Below, piece by piece: positions 31,664-41,609 of a stretch of 43,236 nt of DNA. The DNA lies in the NCBI GenBank assembly GCA_022545455.1, contig JACZQZ010000007.1:1-43236 (forward strand), written 5' to 3'. The position numbers and the translations under genes were made by a program. Below the pieces are notes generated by a model, which worked only from the letters and a program-made list of their open reading frames with translations, had not been told where the DNA came from and ran no database searches. Each line of letters opens with the position of its first letter. Position 1 is the stretch's first letter. Origin of the DNA: Pseudomonadota bacterium. GTDB lineage: Bacteria > Pseudomonadota > Alphaproteobacteria > Rhodospirillales > 2-02-FULL-58-16.

Positions 31664-31720
31664 GCCCTCTGCGTCCTCGGCGTTTGTATTTTTAACGCGG
31701 AGGACGCGAAAGGACGCAGA
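31664..31720. repeat. Inverted repeat CCTCTGCGTCC...GGACGCAGAGG
   Basis: CCTCTGCGTCC (31664-31674) inverted as GGACGCAGAGG (31710-31720). Confidence 0.7.
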
Positions 31721-31828
31721 GGAAAAGACAGGGCGCATCAACCCACAAAGTGCGCCAAGCGTGTGGCGCACATGTCGAGCATCTCTTCGCCTTGGTGTCT
31801 TCTGCAATCGGATGGTCGAAGGAGTCCC

Positions 31829-32293
31829 CTACCCCCGCCCCCGGTAGGGCGCGACGCCGGGGTCGGGAATCCACAGGCCGGCGGGCGGGTCGCCGGTCTG
31901 GTAGTAGACGTCGATGGGGATGCCGCCGCGCGGATACCAGTAGCCGCCCATGCGCAGCCATTTGGGCCGCACCTCTTCCGTCAGCCGCCGGGCGATGGTC
32001 ATCGTGCAGTCCTCGTGAAAGGCGGCGTGGTTGCGGAACGAGGCCAGGTATAATTTGAGCGACTTGCTTTCCAGGATCGCCCGGTCGGGCACGTAGTCGA
32101 TGACCAGACAGGCGAAATCGGGCTGCCCGGTCACCGGGCACAACGAGGTGAACTCCGGGCACGTGAAGCGCACCACGTAATCGGCGCCGGTTTCGGGGTT
32201 GCTCACCGTTTCCAGCACGGCCTCGGCGGGCGAGGCCGGGATGCCGGCGGCGCCGCCGAGCCGGGTCAGGTTCTGGTATCTGTTGTCGGCCAT
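31829..32293 (-). CDS. queF: NADPH-dependent 7-cyano-7-deazaguanine reductase QueF
   Basis: [54 protein letters not shown]. Confidence 0.96.
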   Translation of the reverse strand: MADNRYQNLTRLGGAAGIPASPAEAVLETVSNPETGADYVVRFTCPEFTSLCPVTGQPDFACLVIDYVPDRAILESKSLKLYLASFRNHAAFHEDCTMTIARRLTEEVRPKWLRMGGYWYPRGGIPIDVYYQTGDPPAGLWIPDPGVAPYRGRG

Positions 32294-32301
32294 GTCGTGT
32301 C

Positions 32302-33429
32302 CTACACCGGCTCGATGTCGCCCGCCGCCCGTTCCCCGGCGAACGCCGCGGCGAACGCCTCGAAGGTGCCGTTGCCGATGGCCCGCCTGAGCCCCACCAT
32401 CAGCTCCTGATAATAATGCAGGTTGTGGCGGGTCAACAGCATGGCGCCGAGGATTTCTTTCGAGCGCACCAGGTGACACAGGTAGGCCCGGCTGTATCGG
32501 GTGCAGGCGGGGCACGGGCAGTTGGCGTCGAGCGGCCGGGAATCCTCCGCGTGCCGGGCGTTGCGCAAGTTCACCGTGCCCCGCCGGGTGAAGGCCTGGC
32601 CGGTGCGCCCCGACCGGGTGGGCAGCACGCAGTCGAACATGTCGGCGCCGCGCGCCACCGCCCCCACCAGGTCGTCCGGCTTGCCGACGCCCATGAGGTA
32701 GCGTGGACGGTCCTCCGGCAACAGTGCCGTGGTCAATTCCAGGGTGTCGAACATCAGCTCCTGACCCTCGCCGACGGCGAGGCCGCCGACGGCGTAGCCG
32801 TCGAAACCCAAGGCGGTCAGCGCTGCCGCGGACTCCCGGCGCAAATGGTCATGGACCCCGCCCTGGACGATGCCGAAAAGGCCGGCCCCGGGGCGTTCGC
32901 GGAACGCCGCCCGGGACCGTTCGGCCCAGCGCATGGACAGGCGCATGGACCGGGCGCACACCGTCTCGTCCGCCGGGTAAGGGGTGCATTCGTCGAGCAC
33001 CATGGCGATGTCGGCGCCCAGGGCGCGCTGGATGTCCACCGCCCGTTCCGGCGACAGCGCGTGGCGGGCGCCGTCGATGTGGGAGGTGAAGACGACGCCG
33101 TCTTCGCGCACCTCACGCAACTTGGCCAGGGACATCACCTGGAAGCCGCCGGAATCGGTGAGGATGGGCCCGGGCCAGTTCATGAACCTGTGCAACCCGC
33201 CCAGTCTTTCCACCACCTCGACACCGGGACGCAGCATCAGATGATAGGTATTGGCCAGGATCACCTGGGTACCGGTCTCCGCCACCGTCTCGGGCGTCAC
33301 CGCCTTGACCGTGGCGCCCGTGCCGACGGGCATGAAGGCGGGGGTGTCGATCATCCCGTGGCCGGTGTGCACCTGGCCGAGCCGGGCCCGGCCGTCGGTG
33401 GCGAGGACCTCGAACGAGAGCCCGCTCAC
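32302..33429 (-). CDS. tgt: Queuine tRNA-guanine transglycosylase
   Basis: [38 protein letters not shown]-terminal [17 protein letters not shown] zinc site. GTG start overlapping queA stop. Confidence 0.95.
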   Translation of the reverse strand: MSGLSFEVLATDGRARLGQVHTGHGMIDTPAFMPVGTGATVKAVTPETVAETGTQVILANTYHLMLRPGVEVVERLGGLHRFMNWPGPILTDSGGFQVMSLAKLREVREDGVVFTSHIDGARHALSPERAVDIQRALGADIAMVLDECTPYPADETVCARSMRLSMRWAERSRAAFRERPGAGLFGIVQGGVHDHLRRESAAALTALGFDGYAVGGLAVGEGQELMFDTLELTTALLPEDRPRYLMGVGKPDDLVGAVARGADMFDCVLPTRSGRTGQAFTRRGTVNLRNARHAEDSRPLDANCPCPACTRYSRAYLCHLVRSKEILGAMLLTRHNLHYYQELMVGLRRAIGNGTFEAFAAAFAGERAAGDIEPV

Positions 33430-34466
33430 GGCGTCCGCTCCAGCAGGCAGCAGTCGCCGTAGGAATAGAAGCGGTAGCCCTCCCGTTTCGCGTGCTCGTA
33501 GGCCCGCTTCATGCGCGCCGTGCCGGCGAAGGCGCAGACCAGCATGAACAGGGTCGTGCGCGGCAGGTGGAAATTGGTGAGCAGCACGTCGACGATCCTG
33601 AACCGGTATCCCGGCGTGATGAAGATGTCCGTGTCCCCGGCAAAGGGGCGCAGGCGCCCGTCTTCCGCGGCCGCGGCCTCGAGCAGCCTGAGCACGGTGC
33701 TGCCCACGGCCACCACCCGGCCGCTGGCGGCGTTGACGGCCTCGGCCGTCGACGCCGGGACCTCGCCCGATTCGGGGTGCATCCGGTGGTCGTCGGTGTC
33801 CGCGACGCGCACCGGCAGGAAGGTCCCCGCGCCCACGTGCAGGGTGAGGAACGCCGTCTCGACGCCGCGCGCCTCGAGGGCCGCCATAAGGCCCGGCGTG
33901 AAGTGCAGGGCCGCCGTCGGCGCCGCCACCGCGCCGTCTTTCTCGGCGAACATGGTCTGGTAATCCTGCCGGTCCCGGGCGTCGCCGAGGCCGGGGCGCT
34001 TGATATAGGGCGGCAGGGGCATGAACCCGTGGCGCTCCAGGGCCGCCATCAGGTCGCCGCCGGCCCGGGTGAAGGCCAGGGTCACCTCGCCGTCCACACC
34101 CTTGGCGGCGACCTGGGCGGCGAAGCCCGGCGCGAAGTCCACCCTGTCGCCCACGTGCAGCTTGCGCGCCGGCTTGGCGAAGGCGAGCCATACCGCGGGA
34201 TCGATCTGGCGGTGCAGGGTCACTTCCACCCTGGCCTGGCCGCACCGTCCGGGCAGGCGGGCGGGGATCACCCGGGTGTCGTTGAAGACGACGATGTCGC
34301 CGGCGCCGAGGAGGCCGGGCAGGTCGCGCACCGTATGGTCGCGCAGCCCGTCGTCCCCGTCCGCCGCCCGGCCCACTTCCAGGAGCCGCGCCGAGTCCTT
34401 GGGGACCGCGGGCCGTTGCGCGATGCATTCGCGCGGCAGGTCGAAATCGAAATCATCCACGTTCAT
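33426..34466 (-). CDS. queA: S-adenosylmethionine:tRNA ribosyltransferase-isomerase QueA
   Basis: [71 protein letters not shown]. Confidence 0.96.
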   Translation of the reverse strand: MNVDDFDFDLPRECIAQRPAVPKDSARLLEVGRAADGDDGLRDHTVRDLPGLLGAGDIVVFNDTRVIPARLPGRCGQARVEVTLHRQIDPAVWLAFAKPARKLHVGDRVDFAPGFAAQVAAKGVDGEVTLAFTRAGGDLMAALERHGFMPLPPYIKRPGLGDARDRQDYQTMFAEKDGAVAAPTAALHFTPGLMAALEARGVETAFLTLHVGAGTFLPVRVADTDDHRMHPESGEVPASTAEAVNAASGRVVAVGSTVLRLLEAAAAEDGRLRPFAGDTDIFITPGYRFRIVDVLLTNFHLPRTTLFMLVCAFAGTARMKRAYEHAKREGYRFYSYGDCCLLERTP

Positions 34467-34718
34467 GGGTCGGGACGGTGTGGCGGGACGGCACGCAACC
34501 TACAGAGATTCGCGGCAAAGGACAAACGCGCCGCCGCGCGCGGGCCGATGTGACGGCGCCCGCGAACCTTACCGATTTGTAACCCGCCGGAAAGCGTCCC
34601 GTAAGGCGATCGAACGTAGTGTCTCCGGCAACCGGCCGGTGTGCGGCGGGAGCGAACGGCCCAATGGGGGGCGCGCTTCGCCCCGCCGTCCGCAACCGGC
34701 CAACAGAGGAGAAGGACG

Positions 34719-36257
34719 ATGAAGACACAGGAATACGCAAACCGCGGGCGCACCGCCGGCAGGGTGGCGGCCGTGGTGGCGGTGCTTGCCATCGCCGGCG
34801 GGGCGGTCGCGATCGGCACCTCGAATGCGCTCACGGCCGGCACGGCGCCGGCGGCGGCGGTGACCGGTAGCGCCCTGCCGGTGAGCTTCGCCGATATGAT
34901 CGAGAAGGTCAGCCCGGCGGTGGTCAACATCCGGGTGACGGCCGGGGGCTCCGCGACCCCGGCGCGCATGGAGCCCCGGGAATTCCACGGGCCCAAGGAC
35001 ATGCCCGAGTTCTTCCGGCGCTTCTTCGGCGACGAGTTCGGAAAGCGTTTCGGCGGCGAGTTCGGAAAGCGTTTCGGCGGCGATCACGGGCGCCGGTCCG
35101 GGCAACACCGGATGCGGGGCATGGGGTCGGGCTTCATCATCGACAAGGGCGGCTACATCGTGACCAACGACCATGTGGTCCGCGGGGCCGAGAAGATCCT
35201 GGTCACCCTCAAGGATGAAGAGCAGTACGAGGCGACGCTGATCGGGCGCGACCGCAAGACCGACCTGGCGCTGATCAAGATCGAGGCGGACCGGGATCTG
35301 CCCTTCGTTCCCTTCGGCAATTCGGACGCGGCGCGTGTCGGCGACTGGGTGGTGGCGGTCGGCAACCCGTTCGGCCTCGACCACACGGTGACCGCCGGTA
35401 TCATTTCGGCCCGCGGCCGCGCCATCGGCAACGGCCCCTACGATGACTTCCTGCAAATCGACGCTCCCATCAACAAGGGCAATTCCGGCGGCCCGGCATT
35501 CAACCTCCGGGGCGAGGTGATCGGCGTCAACACCGCCATCTTCTCACCCACCGGCGGCAGCGTCGGCATCGGCTTCGCCATCCCGTCGTCGCTTGCCCAG
35601 GAGGTGATCGCCGACCTCAAAGACGACGGCACGGTCGAGCGCGGCTGGCTCGGCGTCAACATTCAGGCGGTGAACAAGGACATGGCGGCCAGTCTGAGCC
35701 TGGACAAGGCCAGGGGCGCCATCGTCTCCAGGGTCGTCCCCGACAGCCCGGCGGCGGACGCCGGCCTCGAACAGGGCGACGTGATCCTCGCCGTCGACGG
35801 ACGGCCCGTGCGCACCGTCCGCGACCTGCCCAGGCTGATCGCCGGGATCGAGGGCGGCAAGTCGGCGAAACTCACCGTCTGGCGCGACGGCAAGGAGAAG
35901 ACCGTGCGCGTCCGGATCGGCCGCATGCCCGAGTCCATGCGCCTCAGCGGCGGCGAGGCCGAGGTCCAGGGGATGCGCCTTAGCGGCTTGGACCCGGCGG
36001 TCCGCCGCACCTATGGGATCGGCGACGACATCGCCGGCGTCGCCGTCATCGGCGTCGCCGCCGACAGTTGGGCGGCGAAAAAGGGCCTGGCCGCGGGCGA
36101 CGTGATCGTCTCGGTAGGCAACGCCCGGGTGTCGTCGCCCGCCGACGTGGCCGCCGAGATCGGGCGGGCCCGGAAGACACGCCAGAAGGCGGTGCTGCTC
36201 TTGGTCAACCGGGAGGCCGAGGAACGCTTTGTCGCGCTTCCCCTGAAGGCCGCTTGA
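34719..36257 (+). CDS. degP: Periplasmic serine endoprotease DegP/HtrA (Do-like)
   Basis: GSGFIIDKGGYIVTNDHVV, QIDAPINKGNSGGPAFN, two C-terminal PDZ regions. Start at ATG 34719. Confidence 0.94.
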   Translation: MKTQEYANRGRTAGRVAAVVAVLAIAGGAVAIGTSNALTAGTAPAAAVTGSALPVSFADMIEKVSPAVVNIRVTAGGSATPARMEPREFHGPKDMPEFFRRFFGDEFGKRFGGEFGKRFGGDHGRRSGQHRMRGMGSGFIIDKGGYIVTNDHVVRGAEKILVTLKDEEQYEATLIGRDRKTDLALIKIEADRDLPFVPFGNSDAARVGDWVVAVGNPFGLDHTVTAGIISARGRAIGNGPYDDFLQIDAPINKGNSGGPAFNLRGEVIGVNTAIFSPTGGSVGIGFAIPSSLAQEVIADLKDDGTVERGWLGVNIQAVNKDMAASLSLDKARGAIVSRVVPDSPAADAGLEQGDVILAVDGRPVRTVRDLPRLIAGIEGGKSAKLTVWRDGKEKTVRVRIGRMPESMRLSGGEAEVQGMRLSGLDPAVRRTYGIGDDIAGVAVIGVAADSWAAKKGLAAGDVIVSVGNARVSSPADVAAEIGRARKTRQKAVLLLVNREAEERFVALPLKAA

Positions 36258-36336
36258 GAAGGGATGCCGGGGCCGGGCGCGGCCGCCCCTGTCTGCCGCT
36301 CCCCTGCAGGGGCGCCGGCCGGCCCCGGTTATCCCG

Positions 36337-36367
36337 CCCGCCGGCCGCCGTGGCCGGCGGGTCATTT
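36337..36367 (+). terminator. Rho-independent terminator-like hairpin after degP
   Basis: CCCGCCGGCC-GCCGT-GGCCGGCGGG, 10-bp perfect stem, then TCATTTT. Confidence 0.65.
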
Positions 36368-36473
36368 TCGGCCTCGGTTCCCGAGACCACGGCATATGAC
36401 AGTCCTTCGGCGGCCTGTATCATAATAGGATGGTATTAGCCGGCTGCTGAAAACGGACGGAGGGTTCCGGGCG

Positions 36474-37151
36474 GTGCGTGTCCTGATCATCGAGGACGAT
36501 CCCGAAGCCGTCGAGTACATGGTCAAGGGCCTGAAGGAAAGCGGCCACGTCGCCGATCACGCCATCGACGGCGAGGACGGCTTCCAGATGGCCCAGGGCG
36601 AAGAGTACGACGTCCTCGTGGTCGATCGCATGCTGCCCAAACTGGACGGGCTTTCCCTGGTCGGGCGCCTGCGCGCCGAGGGCAACCAGACCCCGGTCCT
36701 TTTCCTCAGCGCGCTGGGCACGGTGGACGACCGGGTCAAGGGCCTGAGGGCCGGCGGCGACGATTATCTGGTCAAGCCCTACGCCTTTTCCGAGCTTCTG
36801 GCGCGCATCGAGGCCCTGGTGCGGAGGCAGCGGCCGGCGGAGGCGCAGACCAGGCTGCGCGTCGGCGATCTGGAGATGGACCTGCTGGCGCGCCGGGTGG
36901 TGCGCGGCGGCACCAGGATCGAGCTGCAGCCGCGCGAGTTCCGCCTGCTCGAATACCTGATGAAACACGCCGGCCAGGTGGTCACCCGGACGATGCTCCT
37001 GGAGAACGTGTGGGAGTACCATTTCGATCCCCAGACCAACGTCATCGACGTCCACATCAGCCGCCTGCGCGCCAAGATCGACAAGGGCTTCGCGCGGCCC
37101 CTCCTGAACACGGTGCGCGGCGCCGGGTACTGCATCCGTGAGACCGAGTAG
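36474..37151 (+). CDS. OmpR/PhoB-family response regulator
   Basis: GTG start; VLIIEDDPEAVEYMVKGLKE, VVDRMLPKLDGLSLV, winged-helix LEYLMKHAGQVVTRTMLLENVWEYHFDPQTNVIDVHISRLRAKID. Confidence 0.94.
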   Translation: MRVLIIEDDPEAVEYMVKGLKESGHVADHAIDGEDGFQMAQGEEYDVLVVDRMLPKLDGLSLVGRLRAEGNQTPVLFLSALGTVDDRVKGLRAGGDDYLVKPYAFSELLARIEALVRRQRPAEAQTRLRVGDLEMDLLARRVVRGGTRIELQPREFRLLEYLMKHAGQVVTRTMLLENVWEYHFDPQTNVIDVHISRLRAKIDKGFARPLLNTVRGAGYCIRETE

Positions 37152-38508
37152 GCTGCTCCGGACCTCCACCTTCCGCTTGGCGCTGGGATACCTGGTGCTG
37201 TTCGGTCTTTCCGTGGCGGCGCTGCTGGGGTTCATTTACTGGAACACCACCGGCTTCATCGCCCAGCAGACCGACGAGACCATCGCCGCCGAGATCACCG
37301 GCCTCGCCGAGCAATACCGCCGCACCGGGCTGGCGGGTTTACGGAGGATCGTCAGGGAGCGCAGCCGCGATCAGCGCCAGAGCCTGTATCTGTTCACCGA
37401 TCCCGACCGCCGGTCCATCGCCGGCAATCTGGACTCCTGGCCGACGGTGCAGGCGGGGCCGGGCGGCTGGCTCGACTTCGCCTACGAACGCCCGGTCGGG
37501 GCGCGCGTCGAGACCCACCATGCCCGCGCCCGGCACCTGCTGCTGCGCGGCGGCTTCGAGCTGCTGGTCGGCCGCGACGTCGAGGAGCGCCACGCCCTGG
37601 AGCAGCGCATCCGCGACTCCCTGATCTGGGTGGTGGCGCTGACCATCGGCCTGGGCCTTGTCGGCGGCGTCGTCATGAGCCGCAGCTGGCTCCGCCGCAT
37701 CGACGGCATCAACCGCACCAGCCGCGACATCATGGCCGGCGACCTCGGCCGCCGGGTGCCGGTAAGCGGCAGCAACGACGAGCTCGACCGGCTGGCCCAG
37801 AACCTCAACGCCATGCTCGACGAGATCGAGCGCCTCATGGCCGGCATGCGCCAGGTCACCGACAACATCGCCCACGACCTGCGCAGCCCCTTGAACCGCC
37901 TGCGCAGCCGGCTCGAGGTGACGCTGCTGGAACCGCCGTCCATCGAGTCGTACCGCGCCGCCCTGGAGCGCACCATCGAAGACGCCGAGGACCTCCTGCA
38001 CACGTTCACCGCCCTGCTCGGCATCGCCCAGGCCGAATCCGGGGCCAAGCCGGAAGACATGGCGGACCTGGACCTGGACGCCCTGGCCCGGGACGTGGCC
38101 GAGCTTTACGAGCCGGTGGCCGAGGACAAAGGGCTGTCGTTGACCCTGGTGTGCGGCGACGGGCTGACGGTCAAGGGCAACCGCCATCTGCTGTCCCAGG
38201 CGCTGGCCAACCTGGTCGACAACGCCATCAAGTACACGCCCGGGTCCGGCGCCGTCATCATCACCGCCCGGGACGCCAGCGGGGCCGTCGAGGTGGCGGT
38301 CGCCGACACCGGCCCCGGCATCCCCGAGGGCGAGCGCGACCGCGTGCTGGACCGCTTCGTGCGCCTGGAATCCAGCCGCCGCAGCCCGGGCAGCGGATTG
38401 GGCCTGAGCCTGGTCGCGGCGGTGGCCCGGCTGCACGGCGCGGACCTTACACTCGAGGACAACCGGCCCGGCCTGCGCGCGGTCATGCGGTTTCCCACAC
38501 GGCCGTGA
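37138..38508 (+). CDS. Sensor histidine kinase
   Basis: Two TM segments, HAMP, NIAHDLRSPLNRLRSRLEV H-box, DNAIKYTPGSG, DTGPGIPEGERDRV; 14-bp overlap with the response regulator. Confidence 0.94.
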   Translation: MRPSRLLRTSTFRLALGYLVLFGLSVAALLGFIYWNTTGFIAQQTDETIAAEITGLAEQYRRTGLAGLRRIVRERSRDQRQSLYLFTDPDRRSIAGNLDSWPTVQAGPGGWLDFAYERPVGARVETHHARARHLLLRGGFELLVGRDVEERHALEQRIRDSLIWVVALTIGLGLVGGVVMSRSWLRRIDGINRTSRDIMAGDLGRRVPVSGSNDELDRLAQNLNAMLDEIERLMAGMRQVTDNIAHDLRSPLNRLRSRLEVTLLEPPSIESYRAALERTIEDAEDLLHTFTALLGIAQAESGAKPEDMADLDLDALARDVAELYEPVAEDKGLSLTLVCGDGLTVKGNRHLLSQALANLVDNAIKYTPGSGAVIITARDASGAVEVAVADTGPGIPEGERDRVLDRFVRLESSRRSPGSGLGLSLVAAVARLHGADLTLEDNRPGLRAVMRFPTRP

Positions 38509-38554
38509 GAGCCCGGCGCAAGGGCCGGCGGGTCCCACCGCTTAGGCTCGATCC

Positions 38555-38590
38555 AAAAAATAAGGCCCCCCGCCGGGGAGGGCCTTATTT
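38555..38590. terminator. Bidirectional Rho-independent terminator
   Basis: AAAAAATAAGGCCCCCCGCCGGGGAGGGCCTTATTT: stem AAATAAGGCCC/GGGCCTTATTT. Confidence 0.75.
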
Positions 38591-38798
38591 CGCCGCGGCA
38601 ACGGGAGGAGGAGGGCACCCACGACCTGCCACGGCAGAAATAGCGCCGGTCGCCGCGCCGAAGGGTCGGACCAGGACCCTGCAAGGACCGCCAGTAGCGG
38701 CCAATCCCCGCCCCCCGGAGGGACAACAAGGGGGGTGCCCCCCGGCTATACGGTATGCGGGGAACGCCCCCGCGCCCCCGGTATCACACCGGACCTTT

Positions 38799-39833
38799 TC
38801 AGGCGACGGCCGCCCGCCGGGCGGCCACACCTTCCATTGCGGCCGCGGCGGGCAAACGCGGATACAGCCCGGCCTGAAGAGCGCGCTGGCGGGTCAGGGC
38901 CAGCACGGTGTCGATGTAGGGCGTGGGGACGCCGGTAAGACGGCCCAGTTCCTGGACGGACGTGAGCAGGGCGTCGATCTCCATGGGGCGGCCCCGCTCC
39001 AGGTCCTGGAGCATGGATGTCTTGTGGGCCCCGACCTGGGCGGCGCCGGCGATGCGTTTGTCCATGCTGATGCGGAACTCCACGCCCAGGGATTCACCGA
39101 TGGCCTGGGCCTCGCCCATCATGTTGCGCGCCAGCGCCAGGGTGCCCGGGTCCGCCGTGATCACGTCGAGGGTGGTCAGGGTGAGGGCGCTGATCGGGTT
39201 GAAGCACAGGTTCCCCCACAGCTTCTTCCAGATGTCGTCGCGGATGTTGTCGCGGATCGGCGCCTTGAGGCCGGCGTCGGTCAACGCCTCGCCGAGGCGC
39301 AGGCAGCGGCGCGAGATCGAGCCGTCGGGCTCGCCCAGGGTGAACTTGTCCCCATAGACGTGACGGATCACGCCCGGCTCGACGATTTCCGTGGCCGGAT
39401 ACACGACGCAGCCGATGGCGCGTTCGGGGCCGATCAGGTCCCATTGCCGGCCGCCCGGATCGACGCTTTCCAGACGGTGGTCCTCGTGGGGGCCCGGGAG
39501 CTTATGGAAGTACCACCAGGGAATCCCGTTCATGGCCGTCACCACCGCGGTGTCCGGCCCGAGCAGGGGCGCCATGCGCCCGGCCACCTCGCAGGCCTGA
39601 TGGGCCTTCAGGGTGACGATGACATAGTCCTGGGGACCGGCCTCGGCGGGATCGTCCGTACAGGTCGGATGGATGATCCGCTCGGCGCCGTCGATGCGCA
39701 GCCTGAGACCCTTGGTTTTCATTGCCTCGAGGTGGGGGCCGCGGGCGATCAGCGTCACGCCGTATCCGGCCTCCGCCAGGTGCAGGCCCAGATACGCCCC
39801 GATGGCGCCGGCCCCGTAAATGCAGATCTTCAT
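38799..39833 (-). CDS. 2-dehydropantoate 2-reductase family protein (PanE/ApbA-like)
   Basis: MKICIYGAGAIGAYLGLHLAEAGYGVTLIARGPHLEAMKTKGLRL; KLWGNLCFNPISALT. Start at 39833. Confidence 0.9.
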   Translation of the reverse strand: MKICIYGAGAIGAYLGLHLAEAGYGVTLIARGPHLEAMKTKGLRLRIDGAERIIHPTCTDDPAEAGPQDYVIVTLKAHQACEVAGRMAPLLGPDTAVVTAMNGIPWWYFHKLPGPHEDHRLESVDPGGRQWDLIGPERAIGCVVYPATEIVEPGVIRHVYGDKFTLGEPDGSISRRCLRLGEALTDAGLKAPIRDNIRDDIWKKLWGNLCFNPISALTLTTLDVITADPGTLALARNMMGEAQAIGESLGVEFRISMDKRIAGAAQVGAHKTSMLQDLERGRPMEIDALLTSVQELGRLTGVPTPYIDTVLALTRQRALQAGLYPRLPAAAAMEGVAARRAAVA

Positions 39834-40050
39834 GCGAATACCCCCCGCTTTCGAACGATCAGGACGGAATACGCGTTCCCGGCCCTGTCCACGCCGGTTC
39901 CCCCCAGACCCCGGATTTTTCCGGGTTTGGAGAGTGATGTTTTCACATTCTCGGATTGGATTCAATAAGTACTTGAAAAACACTATTGAATTTGGTAAAT
40001 TTACAGCATATACAAGTTATATTATTGAAATATTATAAAACGAGGCAGCC

Positions 40051-41499
40051 ATGGGCCGGGATACCATGCTGGGACACAAATTGCGCCGGCTGCGCCGCGA
40101 GCAGGGGCGGACCCAGGCGCAGATGGCCAGCGCCATCGGCATCTCCACCAGCTACCTGAACCTGATCGAGAACAACCGGCGGGCCGTCACCGTTCCCGTT
40201 CTGCTCAAGCTGGTGCAGGCCTTTGACATCAACCTGCGCAGCTTTACCGAGGACGACGAGGCCCGCCTCGCCGGCGCCCTGGTCGAGGTCTTCAGCGATT
40301 CCCTCCTCGAGGAGCACACCGTGAATGAAGCCGACCTGCGCGAGCTTGCGGCGCGCCTTCCCGACGCCGGACGCGCCGTGCTCGACCTGTACCGGGCGTA
40401 CCGCAGCGCCCGGGACGACGCGCAGACCCTCGCCGAACGCCTCTCGGACGGACGCGCCAGCGGGCTCGAGGCCACCGCGCCCCCGTCCGAGGAGGTCACC
40501 GACTTCATCCAGGAGCGCACCAACCATTTCCCGGAACTGGAGGAAGCGGCCGAACGGCTGTGGCGGGAGGCCGGCCTCGACCACAGCAACCTCCATCGGG
40601 GCCTGGTCGATCATCTGGCGCAGATGTACGCCGTCGAGGTCGAGACCACGGCGGTCGAGGCGAGCCGGGGCGCGGTCCGGCGGTTCAATCCGGTGACCCG
40701 CAAGCTGCAATTGTCCGAGGTGCTGCCGGCGAACAGCCGCGACTTCCAACTGGCGCACCAGATCGGGCTGTTGTCCTGCGGCAAGATCCTCGACCGGCTG
40801 GTGGCCGGAACCAAGCTGTCGACGGCCGATGCGGAATCCCTCTGCCGGGTGGCGCTCGCCAACTACTTCGCCGGCGCCGTGGTCCTGCCGTATGTCCCCT
40901 TCCTCGAGGCGGCGCGCACGCTCCGTTACGACATCGAGCTGCTTGGGCAACGGTTTTCCGCCGGTTTCGAGCAGGTCTGCCACCGGCTCACCACCCTGCA
41001 CCGTCCGGGCGCCACGGGGGTGCCCTTCCACCTGCTCCGCGTCGATATCGCGGGCAACATCTCCAAGCGTTTCAGCGCCTCAGGGATTCACATCGCGCGC
41101 TTCGGCGGCGGCTGTCCGCTGTGGGCGGCGCACGCCGCCTTCCTCACCCCGGGCCGCATCCTCACACAGGTCTCGCGCATGCCCGACGGGGCGACCTATT
41201 TCTGCATCGCCCGCACGGTGACCAAGGGCGGCGGCGGCCACCACGTGCCGCCAAGCACCTATGCCGTGGAGGTCGGATGCGAGATCGGCCATGCGCGGGA
41301 GCTCGTCTATGCCGACGGGATTTCGCTGGACAACGGCACCGCCGCCGTGCCCGTCGGCGTCGGCTGCCGCATGTGCGAGCGCATGGACTGCCGGCAGCGC
41401 GCCTTCCCGCCGCTCCAGGACCGGCTCAACGTGGACGTCAACGTGCGCGGCCTGTCGGCCTACGTCTCGACCGGGCCGGAGCCGGCGCCGGGCGCCTGA
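40051..41499 (+). CDS. XRE-family regulator with DUF2083/ImmA-like domain (short-chain fatty acyl-CoA regulator type)
   Basis: LGHKLRRLRREQGRTQAQMASAIGISTSYLNLIENNRRAVTVPVLLKLVQAF; C-terminal Cys-rich GVGCRMCERMDCRQRAFPPL. Confidence 0.9.
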   Translation: MGRDTMLGHKLRRLRREQGRTQAQMASAIGISTSYLNLIENNRRAVTVPVLLKLVQAFDINLRSFTEDDEARLAGALVEVFSDSLLEEHTVNEADLRELAARLPDAGRAVLDLYRAYRSARDDAQTLAERLSDGRASGLEATAPPSEEVTDFIQERTNHFPELEEAAERLWREAGLDHSNLHRGLVDHLAQMYAVEVETTAVEASRGAVRRFNPVTRKLQLSEVLPANSRDFQLAHQIGLLSCGKILDRLVAGTKLSTADAESLCRVALANYFAGAVVLPYVPFLEAARTLRYDIELLGQRFSAGFEQVCHRLTTLHRPGATGVPFHLLRVDIAGNISKRFSASGIHIARFGGGCPLWAAHAAFLTPGRILTQVSRMPDGATYFCIARTVTKGGGGHHVPPSTYAVEVGCEIGHARELVYADGISLDNGTAAVPVGVGCRMCERMDCRQRAFPPLQDRLNVDVNVRGLSAYVSTGPEPAPGA

Positions 41500-41551
41500 G
41501 GGCGTGTCCCTCATAAAGATCGGCGTAGTCGGGTTTTGACCGGCGTTCCCG

Positions 41552-41579
41552 CTGTCCGCTCATAGCCAGAAGCGGACAT
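41552..41579. repeat. Intergenic palindromic repeat, TGTCCGCTT family (copy 5)
   Basis: CTGTCCGCTCATAGCCAGAAGCGGACAT. Confidence 0.65.
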
Positions 41580-41609
41580 GATCGCCTTGCCGTCCTTGGG
41601 GTCCCAGAC

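Noticed and set aside
31551-31720. CRISPR array
   Set aside because: Repeats here are single inverted or dispersed units, not regularly spaced direct repeats with spacers. No cas genes were seen.
32302-34428. 708-aa minus-strand ORF
   Set aside because: The N-terminal half is an alternative frame of queA; tgt starts at the GTG at 33429.
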